Positions 31,860 through 42,303 of a DNA stretch of 64,000 nt are shown here, piece after piece. Under the pieces are notes generated by a model. It did not search any database, was not told the origin of the DNA, and saw nothing but the letters and a program-made list of their open reading frames with translations. Location: assembly GCA_012845835.1 (NCBI GenBank), contig JABAKD010000025.1, forward strand, positions 13,979,971 through 14,043,970. Direction: 5' to 3'. Source of the DNA: Undaria pinnatifida. Its lineage: Eukaryota > Sar > Phaeophyceae > Laminariales > Alariaceae. The number at the start of each line of letters is the position of its first letter. Positions within the stretch are counted from its first letter, which is position 1. The translations under genes were made by a program, and so were the position numbers.

Positions 31860-32135
31860 TGATATGATAGATCGAGTCCAGTAGTAAAAATGGGGGTAGC
31901 CCCTCCCTATGAAACTATGATACCCGACCACAGTCTTGGTGATCAACGCCAGAAACAGGGGGAAACGAGAAAGAGACAACGAGGCTAGTATTTACAGGAA
32001 CATAATGTAACAAATCCGGGGTGGAATTTCTAAACTGAATGAAGTTAGTAGTGTTGAACGTGTTGAACGCACCTCTCCCCGCCGGATGAGAAAACCAGCC
32101 TGCGTCTGCATTTTTTTTTTTTTTTTCAATTTTTA
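31860..32135. other. Nothing recognised
   Basis: Single-copy-looking sequence upstream of the IQ gene exon 1, without open frames of note. A poly-T run is at 32110. Confidence 0.4.
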
Positions 32136-32137
32136 GT

Positions 32138-32411
32138 CAAGGCTACGTTAGTGGACTACCCTCCGATTTTTCACACTACCGTGTCTTCACCCGTCGCTTG
32201 AGTGACTCTGTAGTACCTCACTGACCAAAACGCGTTGGGCGGTTAGTTTGGCGCAACGTAGCTAACCATCCCTCTTCGTATCATGTTCGAGAAATTTTAA
32301 ACCGCGCGAAAGCCTGTGACCGCAAGGAACAGGGACGGGGGTCACTCGCGCGAGTGACACCGAGCCACTCAAAAAAAAAAGTTCCCCAAAGGGGACCACC
32401 CTGCCGTAGAA
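32138..32411 (+). mobile_element. Family B element
   Basis: The left end is AAGGCTACGTTAGTGGAC and the right end CAAAGGGGACCACCCTGCCG with TAG. It has cores CGTCGCTTGAGTGACTCTG and GTCACTCGCGCGAGTGACAC, and GTTTGGCGCAACGTAGCTAA between. It is about 274 bp. Confidence 0.72.
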
Positions 32412-32889
32412 GTACTATATTGCTCGCAGGCAAACCAGGGAATACTGCGAAGAAACAAAGAAATAATGATGATTTTTGTCTCCACCGATTTTGTGTTTTA
32501 AGGAGCCCCATCATTCGCCTTTTTTTTTGTTGCCGAAAATACACAACTAACTATGCTGAGGCTAAGCGGGGGGGGGTACCCCATTTGTTCATTGCCGATT
32601 TTGGAGCCACAAGCCCGAGCGAGACCCTCTGCATCTCAACGGAAATAGGACTTCAGGTGATTTGTTTCGGCGGGGCGTAGCTATAGCCCTTTCATGGCGG
32701 ATGCACATATCGCAAACGATGAAGAGAACGGACACATAAATGCCGCACGGTACCTCGCGCGGCTGAGCCGGAGCCACTGCAATGAAAACTCTTGAAAAGG
32801 GACCAACCGCCATACCGTAGCTTTGGTTTTAGGGTTAGGGTGTTCGATTTACACGGCGCTTCCGATACGCTACACACGCTACGTTGTCG

Positions 32890-33130
32890 GCGGGAAAAAC
32901 TAACGGTACGCAGTCTCGCCAAAATCCTTGCCTTGGTCGCCTCGAGGGTGCAGGCAAGAATCCTTCAACGTAGCCGGGTTCGACCACCAGCAGCCCCAAA
33001 GCAGATTGTCGGTAGGGCTCCGTCATACCCCGCTCCCCCCCCACTCCGGCCGAAACACGCCAACCCAAGTCCTTGGAGTTCTGCTCGCATCTGGTCGGCA
33101 ATCTCCACGATTCTCCTGCTTTTGTGCGAG
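32890..33130 (-). other. Candidate 5' exon region of the IQ/TPR gene
   Basis: This patch is GC-richer and coding-like on both strands. On the minus strand an acceptor-like AAAAGCAG is followed by RRIVEIADQMRAELQGLGLA. The minus-strand bases near 33050-33110 recur in diverged form at 33930-34000. I could not choose a frame, donor or start codon that links to exon 1, so it is reported only as a possible upstream exon or a dispersed repeat. Confidence 0.25.
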
Positions 33131-33171
33131 CCATACATACAGAATACAGTAGGGGCGGTAGGGGTCCCCCA

Positions 33172-33402
33172 ATAAGGCGGTATCCCGATATAAGGCGGTA
33201 CCCCGATATAAGGCGGTATCTCGATATAGGATGGTATCCCGATATAAGGCGGTATCTCGATATAAGGCAATATCCCGATGTCAGGCGGCATCTCGATATA
33301 AGGCGGTATCTCGAAATAGGGCGGTATCTCGAAATAGGGCGGTATCTCCATATAAGGCGGTATCCCTATATAAGGTGGTATCTCGATACAAGGCGGTCAA
33401 AA
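33172..33402. repeat. 18-bp minisatellite, about 13 units
   Basis: The unit ATAAGGCGGTATCTCGAT has variants. 18 bp is six codons, so the minus strand reads (EIPPYI)n and the plus strand (RRYLDI)n without stops. A short extra patch with the same words occurs at 34308-34350. Confidence 0.9.
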
Positions 33403-33924
33403 TCTCGTAGCGTGACCGAGGAAATTCACTCGTAACACGTAGAATGAATAGGGCGGCTTCCCCCTATAAGGCAGTCATGTTGGTCTTGCACCCCCCCCCC
33501 CCGCTCCCCTATAGCCCCTACGTAGGGCGACTAAACGACCTTACTAAACGAACAGGAATAAGAAAGCAACCAAACACACCCTCGGACACAGACTACCATC
33601 TAGCAGATAGAGCAAAATGGATATAATCCACGAATAGACCCTGTACAAAGTACAGGTCCGCTGTTGTGATATGCTGCGGGGGGGTCTGAAGTACCTGGCA
33701 TACGGGTACGGAGCCAATCCTGGACACCATGTGTTGTTAGCAGATCATATATACAGATTTATCCCTGGAAACCATGCGCTGTTAACAGATCATACAGATC
33801 ATACAGATCATACAGGTTTGTCCCTGGAAGGGTTACATAATCAAATGGTTGATCCGTGATATGTCCATGATCAGGGGGGACGCCAAATAGATTAAGATTA
33901 AGGAATCGTGTCTCGGGGTCAATC

Positions 33925-34005
33925 CCCCCTCCCCTGCCCGGCCGAAACACGTCCACACCCAAGGAGAGAGGGCATCTGCTCGCGTTGGCAATGCAGTTTC
34001 AAAGG
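33925..34005 (-). repeat. Diverged copy of 33040-33115
   Basis: Plus-strand blocks CGGCCGAAACACGTCCACAC, CCCAAGGAGAG, CATCTGCTCGCGTTGGCAAT parallel CGGCCGAAACACGCCAACCC and CTCGCATCTGGTCGGCAATC. It could be a decayed exon copy or a dispersed repeat. Confidence 0.55.
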
Positions 34006-34009
34006 CTCT

Positions 34010-35110
34010 GCCACCCCGATGGGATTATTCTGCGCGTTCATGCGAGGCGTACCATACAGATGGGCCGACGGACAAAAAATGGGGTGTTAGGGTAGACTAA
34101 TAGCTGAAATCAACAGATATGTAGGGAAAGGAAGTAGTAGTAGAAGAAGAGAGGCTGTGGGGAAAGGAAAAGGAAAAGGGGAAACGGTTGGCAGAAGGTC
34201 ATAGGGTTAGGGTTAGGTGTATACGAATATAGGGACCGTTTGACATCGATATAATTACCAAAACGGTGCTAATATAGGGACATAGTGGTATACCTCCCTC
34301 AATAACGCGGTATCCATATATAAGGTGGTATGCTGACATAAGGCGGTCAAAATCGCTCGGCGCGACTGGGGAATTGCACTCCTGTTGTTGTTGTTTTTGT
34401 TGTTCTCACATTCACTCGCATAATCAAGTCCGTGGCCACAGGACTCATAGCTTGGAACAACTAATAAGCCGGCTTCCCCCAACAAGGCGGTCATATTTCG
34501 CTCTGATCTGGCGCACAACCCCGCTCTACTGGTGGGCCCCTACTATATTACAAACGCTAGGCTCAATTGCTTTCAGGGGTTTTCACGGGCCATGCTCGCC
34601 ATGACTCGGCCCACGGGTCGGGTCAGAAGGCTCTAAAAAATAGCTCGCGGGTCGCGTTGCATCAGGTTTTCAAGTATCACAGATCGGGCCGGGTCATCCT
34701 GACCCGAGATCCGACCCGCGCGAAGCAATGATCTGACCAGTGCAACAAACCCTCTGTCCTTAAACATACGCATATTTTGATAATGATGCTAACAATAATA
34801 TCAAAACGGTACTTATATTTCGGTACAAATTGGTTCATCAGAAACAACGTAGGAATGAGGCCAGGCTCATATGTTTTATTTGGTGGGCGCTTGTAACAAA
34901 CTAATAATATTCTGTATTCGTACTCCTCCCGATATTAAAGCCGGGGGGGAGAAAAAACAACATAAACGTCCCACCATACATATATATGATAGAGAAGTAC
35001 ACCGGAAACTACAGTAATACATTTATAAAAATAGATGTGATGGTAGATCTAGCTCAAAAAAATTCCCCACCTCAAGTAAAAATACCAACACTTACCATTA
35101 TTATAGTGAA
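34010..35110. other. Intergenic sequence with small repeats
   Basis: It contains a short GGTTAGGGTTAGGT at 34205-34218, the inverted repeat mate at 34380-34445, a GCGGCTTCCCCCAACAAGGCGG block (34470) shared with 33447 and 38177, and GGGTC/GACCC fragments at 34612-34725. From 34750 it becomes AT-rich. No gene is seen. Confidence 0.5.
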
Positions 35111-35119
35111 CAAGAAATA

Positions 35120-35445
35120 GGACCCCTCCGAATAAAACTCACTCATATAGTATATAAAATATATACTCCGTATATTACAAGTACCAACAACGCAGCTTGC
35201 AAATATGGATATTGACCTGAAATTCGTCGAACTCACGGCTGACGTGCCTGAAATGTTTTTTATAAATTATGTGTATACTCGCATACATAGACGATGTGTT
35301 TGTTTTTTAACAGAACAATATGACCCCTCTCATTATGAAAAAACTCACCCACATAGCACCAGAAACGCAGCTTGCAAAGATGAGTATTGACCCGAAATTC
35401 GTCGAACTCACGGCTGACGTCCTTAAAATATTTTTATAAAATGTG
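35120..35445. repeat. Tandem duplication, period about 175 bp
   Basis: GACCCCTCCGAATAAAACTC at 35126 matches GACCCCTCTCATTATGAAAA at 35319. AACGCAGCTTGCAAATATGG at 35190 matches AACGCAGCTTGCAAAGATGA at 35365, and AATTCGTCGAACTCACGGCT follows in both. Divergence is about 15% by eye. The word ACGCAACTTGCAAAGTTGAG recurs at 37528, linking it to the arrays below. Confidence 0.8.
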
Positions 35446-36740
35446 GAATGTGACAATTTTGGTTCTCAGTCATGTCGCCCCCCTCCCCGCTACCCCGCGG
35501 CAGAAGCATATGTGCCAACCAAAAAACAGTTGGTTCCGCTCGCCGCGTTCGTTGTCAGCAATTTTCAAGGCGCTCCACAGGCTTGCTGGGCGCATCAAGT
35601 GCTGTTTCGCGTTAGTTACCATGCACCACACGTGTACACCACGAACAGCTGCTGCAGCAGCAGTATAGAGTCAGCCGCACCTCTTAATCATAAGAAGCCC
35701 CAGGTTAATTTTACAGGAAAAAAACAAGAAATTCGGGAGTAGTTATGTACTGACGTTAGTGCAGAACAACGCACCCTTTTTTTCTCTAACACGAAATCTA
35801 GCTAGTCTAGCATTCCGAGCATTCCTTTTTCTTACACGCACCACGTGCCCTGGAGTACTGCTGTGCAGCTCGACGATAACGAAAACCGACGACGCGCGCT
35901 CGTACGAGTCCGAGCACACCGACCCCGTGCATGCACACCGTACGTGCTGTGAATACACCTACCACCAGCGTATCTGCTGTGAAAATATCGATCGGCATAG
36001 ATAGTCTAGACTCCGTCGTCTACCTGCAATGCGAACATTCGTGGTATAGTCTAGACTACTACGTACTGCTGCGGAAGAAAGTTGTGAACGATGAAAGGCC
36101 GGCGAGCGGCACCGAAATCACTCACCGACCACATATTACCCTGTACCTATGAGGACAGATATATATGTCTAGTCTATAGACTAGACTACCCCCGTAAAAT
36201 GTGAGCAAACGCGACATGTGCATAGCACTGTCCAAGAGGCGCTCAATCTCACAGCTGAGGTGTCTTGTTAGGTTCTACACGGACAGGGCCTTTCTGAGAG
36301 GAAGGAGCGATGCTGCTGTGCTTGCTGCTGTGACAGCAGCCTCCTGATTTTCTGACCTTACAGTACTGCTGTAGTGGTTCTGATGTACCTCCAATCATAG
36401 TAGACAGATTGTCGCCTTTGTCGTCTTCCCCGGATAACGCCATCAGTCGTCAGCAGCACCCAGCTAGCAGCATCGAGGATAATAAGCCCTCGGGGCAGCG
36501 TTCTCCTGTTCCAGGCGATGACGTGTTGGATGCCCACATTGCAGACCATGAGCGTCAGGTGTCACGGACCTGGAGGAGCTGAGCCAAGAGGACGAGCTCA
36601 TAGCGTAGACTAGACTAGACTATACATGTAGCGCATGAATACTCCGAGCAGGCACAAAAAATAGGCGGCGTCGAAAGTTGAACTGTTCCCCTTCGTCTCT
36701 GCGAAGCTAATTAGTGAACAGGAACATAACATTGAGAGCT
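35446..36740. other. Unassigned AT/GC-mixed sequence with TCTAGACTA words
   Basis: Palindromic TCTAGACTA/TAGTCTAGA words recur at 36000, 36045, 36165, 36605, 37060, 38285 and 38505. A plus-strand frame at 35443-35742 reads TKKQLVPLAAFVVSNFQGAP, which looks coding-like, but no splice sites or family could be assigned. Confidence 0.4.
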
Positions 36741-37110
36741 GTTGGCGTCATTAAATATTACATACATACGACGCATAAGCCACATGAGCGCCGGGCGTCG
36801 CGAGGCAGCTGGCCAGGAGCCCATACATACACGAGCGCAGACGACGAAGCGGAAGCAGGTTAGCCCGCGTCGAGTCGTTTATGTGCCGCGTCGTTGCGAA
36901 GTTGACGAACCGGAACATTATTAGGTGTTGGCGTCATTACTCGACGTGAGCCATGACAGCCACACCAGCACCAGGAGTCACGAGGCAGGGACCAGGAGCC
37001 CAGAGAACGAGCGCAGGCGACGAGGCGGCGTCTGATTAGCCCGCATCTCGATAGACTAGTCTAGACCTGTATACTAGACTATATGTTTTTAGTCTATGTT
37101 CCGCTTCGCA
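36741..37110. repeat. Tandem duplication, period about 186 bp
   Basis: GTTGGCGTCATT, CACATGAGCG or CAGCCACACC, GTCGCGAGGCAGCTGGCCAG or GTCACGAGGCAGGGACCAGG, AGCCCA, ACGAGCGCAG, CGACGA, TTAGCCCGC occur in order in both halves (36741 and 36927). Confidence 0.75.
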
Positions 37111-37189
37111 ATACATTGTTCGTCGCGAAGTGACGAAGCAGGATCTCCAGATCTCCGGAGATCCGACACGGAAGCAAGCACAGGACTGG

Positions 37190-37555
37190 CGGCTTATATT
37201 ACCGGTACTACTCGTGCGGCTTACGGTGTACGGTATGGCAGCAGCACTCGTACTCCTGGCAGTCAGGGAAATCACCGATGCGCATTCTGCATGAGGACGC
37301 CATACGTGTGCATGAGGACACCATACGTGTACACACTCCATAGCACGCGCGATCGACGTATCACAGTACGCAACTTATATTACCGGTACTACTCGTACGG
37401 CTTACGGTGTACGGTATGGCAGCAGCACTCGTACTCCTGGCACTCAGGGGAATCACCGATTCGCATCCTGCATGAGGACACCTTACGGGTACACACCCCA
37501 TAGCACGTGCGATCGACGTATCGCAGTACGCAACTTGCAAAGTTGAGTTGCGATT
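37190..37555. repeat. Tandem duplication, period 181 bp
   Basis: CTTATATTACCGGTACTACT, GGCTTACGGTGTACGGTATG, GCAGCAGCACTCGTACTCCT and GCGATCGACGTATC are shared by two copies about 90% alike. A 24-bp sub-duplication (GAGGACGCCATACGTGTGCA) is present only in the first copy. Confidence 0.88.
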
Positions 37556-37737
37556 TCTCGATACAATGGTCCACCGCGCAAGCTGAGCTGTTCCAGATCC
37601 CAGATATCCCACGGGATAACACACAGCAGACTAGTAGTAGCAGTCAGTAGTACAATCTCGCCAATAAGACAGGCGGTCTGAGTAAGTACGGCCTGGCATC
37701 CCGAAGAAAGTTGATCAAAGTCGCTTGGCGCGAATGG

Positions 37738-38095
37738 AGCCATCCCACGCTAAGGGGTGCAGCAGATGACTCTAAAAGACGTTTCTGAGCTCCTAACAAG
37801 AGGGGCTAGCTCAATATCAACATCACCCGAAACATGATCTCGAAGGCGTTCGTTCGCGCAACCCAACCAAGCTTCTATATGCCCAAGTGGTCCTCAAACA
37901 AATTCCCTAGTCTAGTTATACAAGCAATAGGTCGTAGGGGTGTTGAGAGGAGAGGAGAAGAAGAAGAGTAGGGTGTTCAGGTATTTGGTTGGACAAATTA
38001 CACCCAAAAAAAATGTAGGCTAACCGGTACCACCAGGTAGTTGTTCTCGCTCGAGAAGCTTAACCGGCCAGATGTACCATTTTTTGGCTCAAAAT
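37738..38095 (-). mobile_element. Family C element, expanded interior
   Basis: It has ATCCCACGCTAAGGGGTGCA, GTTTCTGAGCTCCTAACAAG, CACCCGAAACATGATCTCGA and GAAGCTTAACCGGCCAGATG. The interior is longer than in other C copies, with GTAGGGGTGTTGAGAGGAG inserted. Confidence 0.65.
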
Positions 38096-38279
38096 GTACA
38101 GTAATCTCTACCGTTATCACCGTGGGATGAGTCACTCGCTGGGGAGCTGCAAAAGCTTGTTGGAATGGATTATTGGGCGGCTTCCCCCAACGACGCGGTT
38201 GTTATAATTATTGCTCTGCTGGCACACCACCGCACGGGATGCCCGATGGAACAACAAACAGCCTACGATCTACTCGCGG

Positions 38280-38510
38280 GTCGTATAGACTATAACATGA
38301 AGTAGACTACCCCATGGGCTATCCCATGGGACTACGCATCACGTCCCAGTTGGAGTACTCACCGAGGACCTGCTCAATAGGCAGACCCTGCGGGGGACAC
38401 CCTGCGCCCCCACCCAATAACGTAAGACCAACGCACGACGCTACAGGACATTTCGATATTTCATAGGCAATCCCATGGGATAATCTGCGATGGCATGGGA
38501 TAGACTAGAC
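38280..38510. repeat. Dispersed repeat with CCCATGGG words, mate at 47.3-47.8 kb
   Basis: GAGTACTCACCGAGGACCTG, CTCAATAGGCAGACCCTGCG, GGGGACACCCTG on the plus strand match the reverse complement of 47705-47770 (GCAGGTCTGCCAAATGAGCA, GGTCCTCGGAGAGTACTCAC). Both neighbourhoods have CCCATGGGATA-type palindromes. The element ends are not defined. Confidence 0.65.
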
Positions 38511-38624
38511 TATACACACATACATGGTCTACATCGTTGGATAAACAGACCAAGGAAATATCTCCACTGACTGGGCGGGACAAACGAGTATGTTTCTTTT
38601 CGGACTCTATTAAAATAGCGCATT

Positions 38625-38758
38625 GAAGGTTGATCGGATTGCGCGAACGAATGAACGAATGCCTTCGAAGTCATGTTTCGGGCGAGAGAGATACTGAGCT
38701 CCTCGGCAGGCCGGGAGCTCAAAAGCTTCCGCTGTGCCCCCTACCGAGTGATGACTGG
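38625..38758 (+). mobile_element. Family C right half
   Basis: It has GTTGATCGGATTGCGCGAAC, a duplicated GAATGAAC, GCCTTCGAAGTCATGTTTCG and GGGAGCTCAAAAGCTTCCGC, ending TGCCCCCTACCGAGTGATGA. The left end is lost. Confidence 0.65.
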
Positions 38759-38902
38759 GATATCGCATGCAACGTACAGCGCTTGGGACCTAGAGATCAT
38801 CCTACCCACTCCACATATATATATATATATATATACCTCTGATACGCTGTTCACATATAGTCTAAATATAGACCTATATTTTATACGATCAATGAATGAC
38901 GC

Positions 38903-39180
38903 ATGCTTCGTACGATGGAGGTAGACCCTTTTCGTCTGAAATGTTTCCCGAAAGACGCGGCTCCTTAACCCCAAATCGTCGGAAATAGGTTATTTTTTTG
39001 TGTGGATGATTCTCGTCGTGTACCTAGGCCACGGGCTTTTTTCCATTGATCCGATACCATCAGTGGCAGGTTTATTTTTCTCCAAATTGGTTGTGGGGGA
39101 TAGGTCTTAAGCTCCCAAATTGAGGAACCCCAGAAAAAAACAATGGTTGGTTGGTGCACCCCTCTATCGTAGCCTGGGTC
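38903..39180 (-). mobile_element. Family A element
   Basis: Reverse orientation: GCTTCGTACGATGGAGGTAG, CTCCTTAACCCCAAATCGTC, GTGTACCTAGGCCACGGGCT and CACCCCTCTATCGTAGCCTG. It is complete, about 278 bp, with both inverted ends visible. Confidence 0.78.
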
Positions 39181-39312
39181 TCTGATGAAAGACACTTGCC
39201 ACGGTAGAGGCGCACTGGCTCGTTTTTACCGTCTGAGGGCGGTGGCTGGAGGATTTTCTCACCCGCAAAAAATGATTTTGAGCCAACCGCAAGCGCAAGA
39301 AGACTCGTTGTC

Positions 39313-39575
39313 GTGCTACGACAGGAGGTAGCAATTTTGGTGTGAAACGGCTTTCTGACTGACGTGGCTCACTTGAACCAAAATCGTCGGAAGTTTAGGT
39401 AATAATTTTTGCGTTATTCTCTGTTGTATGTTGTATACCTAGAGCGTGGGAGTTTTCATCCGGTTGTAGCAGTTTTATTTTGCTCCAAATCAGCGTTTGG
39501 GAGAGGTCTTGAGCCCCGAAAGGCAGGGACCTCAGAAAAAATGTGAAGTGGTGCGCCGCTATCGTAGCACGCGTC
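39313..39575 (-). mobile_element. Family A element
   Basis: Reverse orientation: GTCGTGCTACGACAGGAGGT, CTTGAACCAAAATCGTCGGA, ATACCTAGAGCGTGGGAG and CGCTATCGTAGCACGCGTCG. It is complete and lies 130 bp from the previous copy. Confidence 0.75.
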
Positions 39576-39900
39576 GAAATCGGATCAACATATTTGTGCA
39601 GAGAAATAATGATATGTCGAGAGGGTTAAGGAGGCCCGTTGTTAAGAAAACATGTCCCAAAAGTGCAGCCTCTATTTATCGTTACACGCGTCCAATCTCT
39701 GATTCCCGATCCTACAATACAAGGCGCACACATGCTCCTTTTGACCCATCACATGATTTCTACTTTCTTTCCAGCTCTCATATCGTAAGAGGTTTAACCC
39801 GTCAGCGAGCTTCTGGACAAGCCGCGGTAACACCGTAGGTGTCTTCCCTTCTCTCCCTCAGCACAAGACGTCATTTTTATCGCGCACAGTGTTCGAGTCG

Positions 39901-40146
39901 TTCTGCGGTAGCCCCCCCCCTTCTTTTCTATAACCAAATCACCGGGTTCGAAACTAGCTCCCGGCCGTATCTATCTCCTGAAATTCGGTGCCCTTTGCCA
40001 CCCCCGACGTCATCGTTCGGTAGCCCTCTTGCGAACAAGACATGGTGTGAAGATGCTTTTGTCATAGCATCCTTCTTCGTGCCGAGCAGCCATGAAAAGT
40101 CACTTGAAGAAAATTGCTGGTTTTGGGGGGGCGGGCTAGATCGTAG
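39901..40146 (+). mobile_element. Family E element
   Basis: The left end is TTCTGCGGTAGCCCCCCCCC and the right end GGGGGGGCGGGCTAGATCGTAGAA. It has ACCGGGTTCGAAACTAGCTC, GCCACCCCCGACGTCATCG and GTGCCGAGCAGCCATGAAAA. It is about 245 bp. A piece of family F (GCTTCTGGACAAGCCGCGGT) precedes it at 39817. Confidence 0.75.
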
Positions 40147-40458
40147 AATCACTCTTTCCCGCCTTTCCGCTTTTTCTTCTCGTCTATTCGTGTCGAACAT
40201 CGCCAAATCGCGCTCCCGTCGAGGTAAGGAAAGGTAAGTGAACATACACTAGAGCACATGCACCTGTTTCCTTTTACGATATGGCGTGTCGTCGATAATT
40301 TTAAATCCGACCCGGAGGAAGGGAGTGGTTGCAACTGGCGCCAGGAATAATGGTTCGTCCCAAAGGTGGCCTTCGAGGTCAACAATTCTCGATAAAGACG
40401 AGTGCGATAACAGAGAGGTAGCGCGCTTTGCATGGCAAACAAATTTTCTGAGTGAACG

Positions 40459-40736
40459 ATGCGAGCTACGATAGAGATGCACTTTTTTTTTTTCTGAGGC
40501 TCTCCTCAATTTGGGAGGTTAAGATCTCTCCCAAAAATTGATTCTGGGAGAAAATAAAATAAAATTGCTCCAGGATGAGAGATCTCATGATGGTCTAGGT
40601 ACACGACGAGAAAAATGAAAAAAAAAAACCCCACACGCTACCTTCGAATTTCCGACGGTTTTGGGTTAAGGAGCCCGGTCATTCGGAAACCATTTTCATC
40701 AGACGAAAGGTGCTACCTCCATCGTAGCTCGGGTCT
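40459..40736 (+). mobile_element. Family A element
   Basis: The left end is GCGAGCTACGATAGAGATGC and the right end GCTACCTCCATCGTAGCTCG, a clean 20-bp inverted pair. It has TCCTCAATTTGGGAGGTTAA, TTTCCGACGGTTTTGGGTTA and CCGGTCATTCGGAAACCATT. Confidence 0.82.
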
Positions 40737-41041
40737 TTCATCAAGCTCCTTGAGCCAGTTTCGTCGGAATGTCGTTGTTTTTTTCATCAGCACCAGTTTC
40801 TTGTATAATATATACCTAGGCTACATCTTTTTTTTTCGTCGGGTTGCGCTTTCATTCGTCTCGGAATCGGTTTTTAGGTGGGGTGTGGAGCTCCTCGTGT
40901 GATAAGCGTCCCAGAAAATTACAAAATATGGAGCACCTCTACCGCCTGCGCCACGTGTGACGTCGCAACGCGTTATCAGGCGCGGAAGGCGAAGGCCTGC
41001 GCTTTTTGAACTTGCAGCCAATCATCAGGGCTGGCTTTGGG

Positions 41042-41303
41042 CGCGAAATCGTCGGAGCTAGGGCAATGAAGCCCGTTCTGGAGAAGCATTGTAGACAATC
41101 AAAACGCCTTCCCGCCGGAATTCTGGCAGATCTTACTTGCAATCCAACCTCACTGTTTCGGGTACCAAATACCGCGAAAACGTCGGAGCTAGGGCATTGA
41201 AGCCCGTTCTGGAGAAGCGTTGTCGACAACCCAAACGCCTTCCCGCCGGAATTCTGGCAGATCTTACTTGCAATTCAACTTTACTGTCTAGGGTAACAAA
41301 TGC
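41042..41303 (+). repeat. 131-bp tandem duplication at the retrotransposon 5' side
   Basis: GTCGGAGCTAGGGCAATGAA at 41051 recurs as GTCGGAGCTAGGGCATTGAA at 41182. CCTTCCCGCCGGAATTCTGG and CAGATCTTACTTGCAAT follow in both. 131 is not a multiple of three, so the duplication shifts frame and cannot have stayed coding. Confidence 0.88.
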
Positions 41304-41850
41304 CGCCCCGTCTGCGTGGGGATAAAGTGAAGACTCCTTGCGGCCGGGACCATGAGGCAGTGGCACGACCACGGCTGGAGGAGACCAACCACGAAGGGAG
41401 ACAGTTTGGAGTCGGAGTACGAGGAGCGGGGGCTGATCAGGTGTAGCGGTACGTGCCAGGGTTCATGACGAGGCCAAAACGCGTCTGATCCTCACCGATT
41501 TCTCCGACGCATTCAACACAGCGAAACGGACTGCGGTACTTGCAAAGGCAGCCCTTCGGGGTAGCGGCGGTTTTACCGTTCGTTGCAAGATGTCTTGGCG
41601 AGAGATCTGCCCCCGTGTTCTTTCATATGCGCAATCGGGAAAATGGCGCAAGATCGGCTGCTCCAGCACTTACTTGGGGAACAGCAAGGGGGTGCCATGG
41701 GGCCGACGTTGTTCTGCGTGCCTGCCGATCCTGCCGGTGCTGAAGCGGACCCGGGCGGAGTTCGAGCCAAGAGGCGCAGAGGCATTCACCTACCTAGATG
41801 ACATCGGCATCGGAATGACGGCAATCACGCCCGACTGTGTAGGTTGTACC
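41304..41850 (+). pseudogene. Degenerate non-LTR retrotransposon: reverse transcriptase, first part
   Basis: Plus-strand fragments in shifting frames read GRQFGVGVRGAGADQV (41375-41430), then RLILTDFSDAFNTAKR (41481-41528; metal-binding motif A, with the Asp in LTDF), a QQGGAMGPTLFCV segment in another frame (about 41682-41720; the conserved QG-x-x-x-G-P loop), and AFTYLDDIGIG with the YLDD catalytic motif C at 41791-41802. Frameshifts between these motifs show it is dead. It is then interrupted at about 41850 by a family A element. Confidence 0.85.
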
Positions 41851-42160
41851 CTTCGACGCGTGCTACGACAGAGGTAGCACTTTTACGGTGAAACGTTTTC
41901 TGAATGGCGGGGGGGGGCTCCTTAGCCCACACTCGTCGGAAAATTATTGTGATAAAAACGATATATATATATGAATATATACATATTTTCGGTAGTGTAT
42001 CTAGGCTACGGTGTTGTTGTCCATAGGGTAGCCCTCAATGTGTTGTTTTCCGAAATAGCATTTGTTCGGAGAGGTGGTGTAGATTTCCCCAAGTGAAGAT
42101 AAGTATTAAGAAACAGAGTGGTGCACATCTACCGTGTAGCATGCTTCCTTCTTCCGCTAT
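41850..42160 (-). mobile_element. Family A element inserted in the retrotransposon
   Basis: It has GCGTGCTACGACAGAGGTAG, GTGAAACGTTTTCTGAATGG, CTCCTTAGCCCACACTCGTC and GTGGTGCACATCTACCGTGT. RT-derived sequence stops just before it and resumes just after, so it is younger than the retrotransposon. Confidence 0.78.
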
Positions 42161-42303
42161 GAGCTAGCTGTGCGGCATCGGCATTTGCAATCAAGCCCAG
42201 CTAAACGGTTGCCTTGCCCCCCCGAAGGGGATCTTACCTACACCGGGAATAATCGCCCTTCTTGAAGGTGTTGGCGTCCGCATCGGCGAATGGGGTGGGG
42301 TGA
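42160..42303 (+). pseudogene. Retrotransposon reverse transcriptase, second part
   Basis: It reads LCGIGICNQAQLNGCLAPPK, then GILPTPGIIALLEGVGVRIG, the post-catalytic RT region with the PPKG loop. It continues the frame set of the previous part after removal of the family A insertion. Confidence 0.78.

Noticed and set aside
33172-33402. (EIPPYI)n hexapeptide repeat protein
   Set aside because: It is an 18-bp minisatellite with no flanking coding evidence.
34205-34218. Interstitial telomere repeat (TTAGGG/TTTAGGG)
   Set aside because: Only two units are present. Similar two-unit words occur at 32829 and 19286, which is too short to mean anything.
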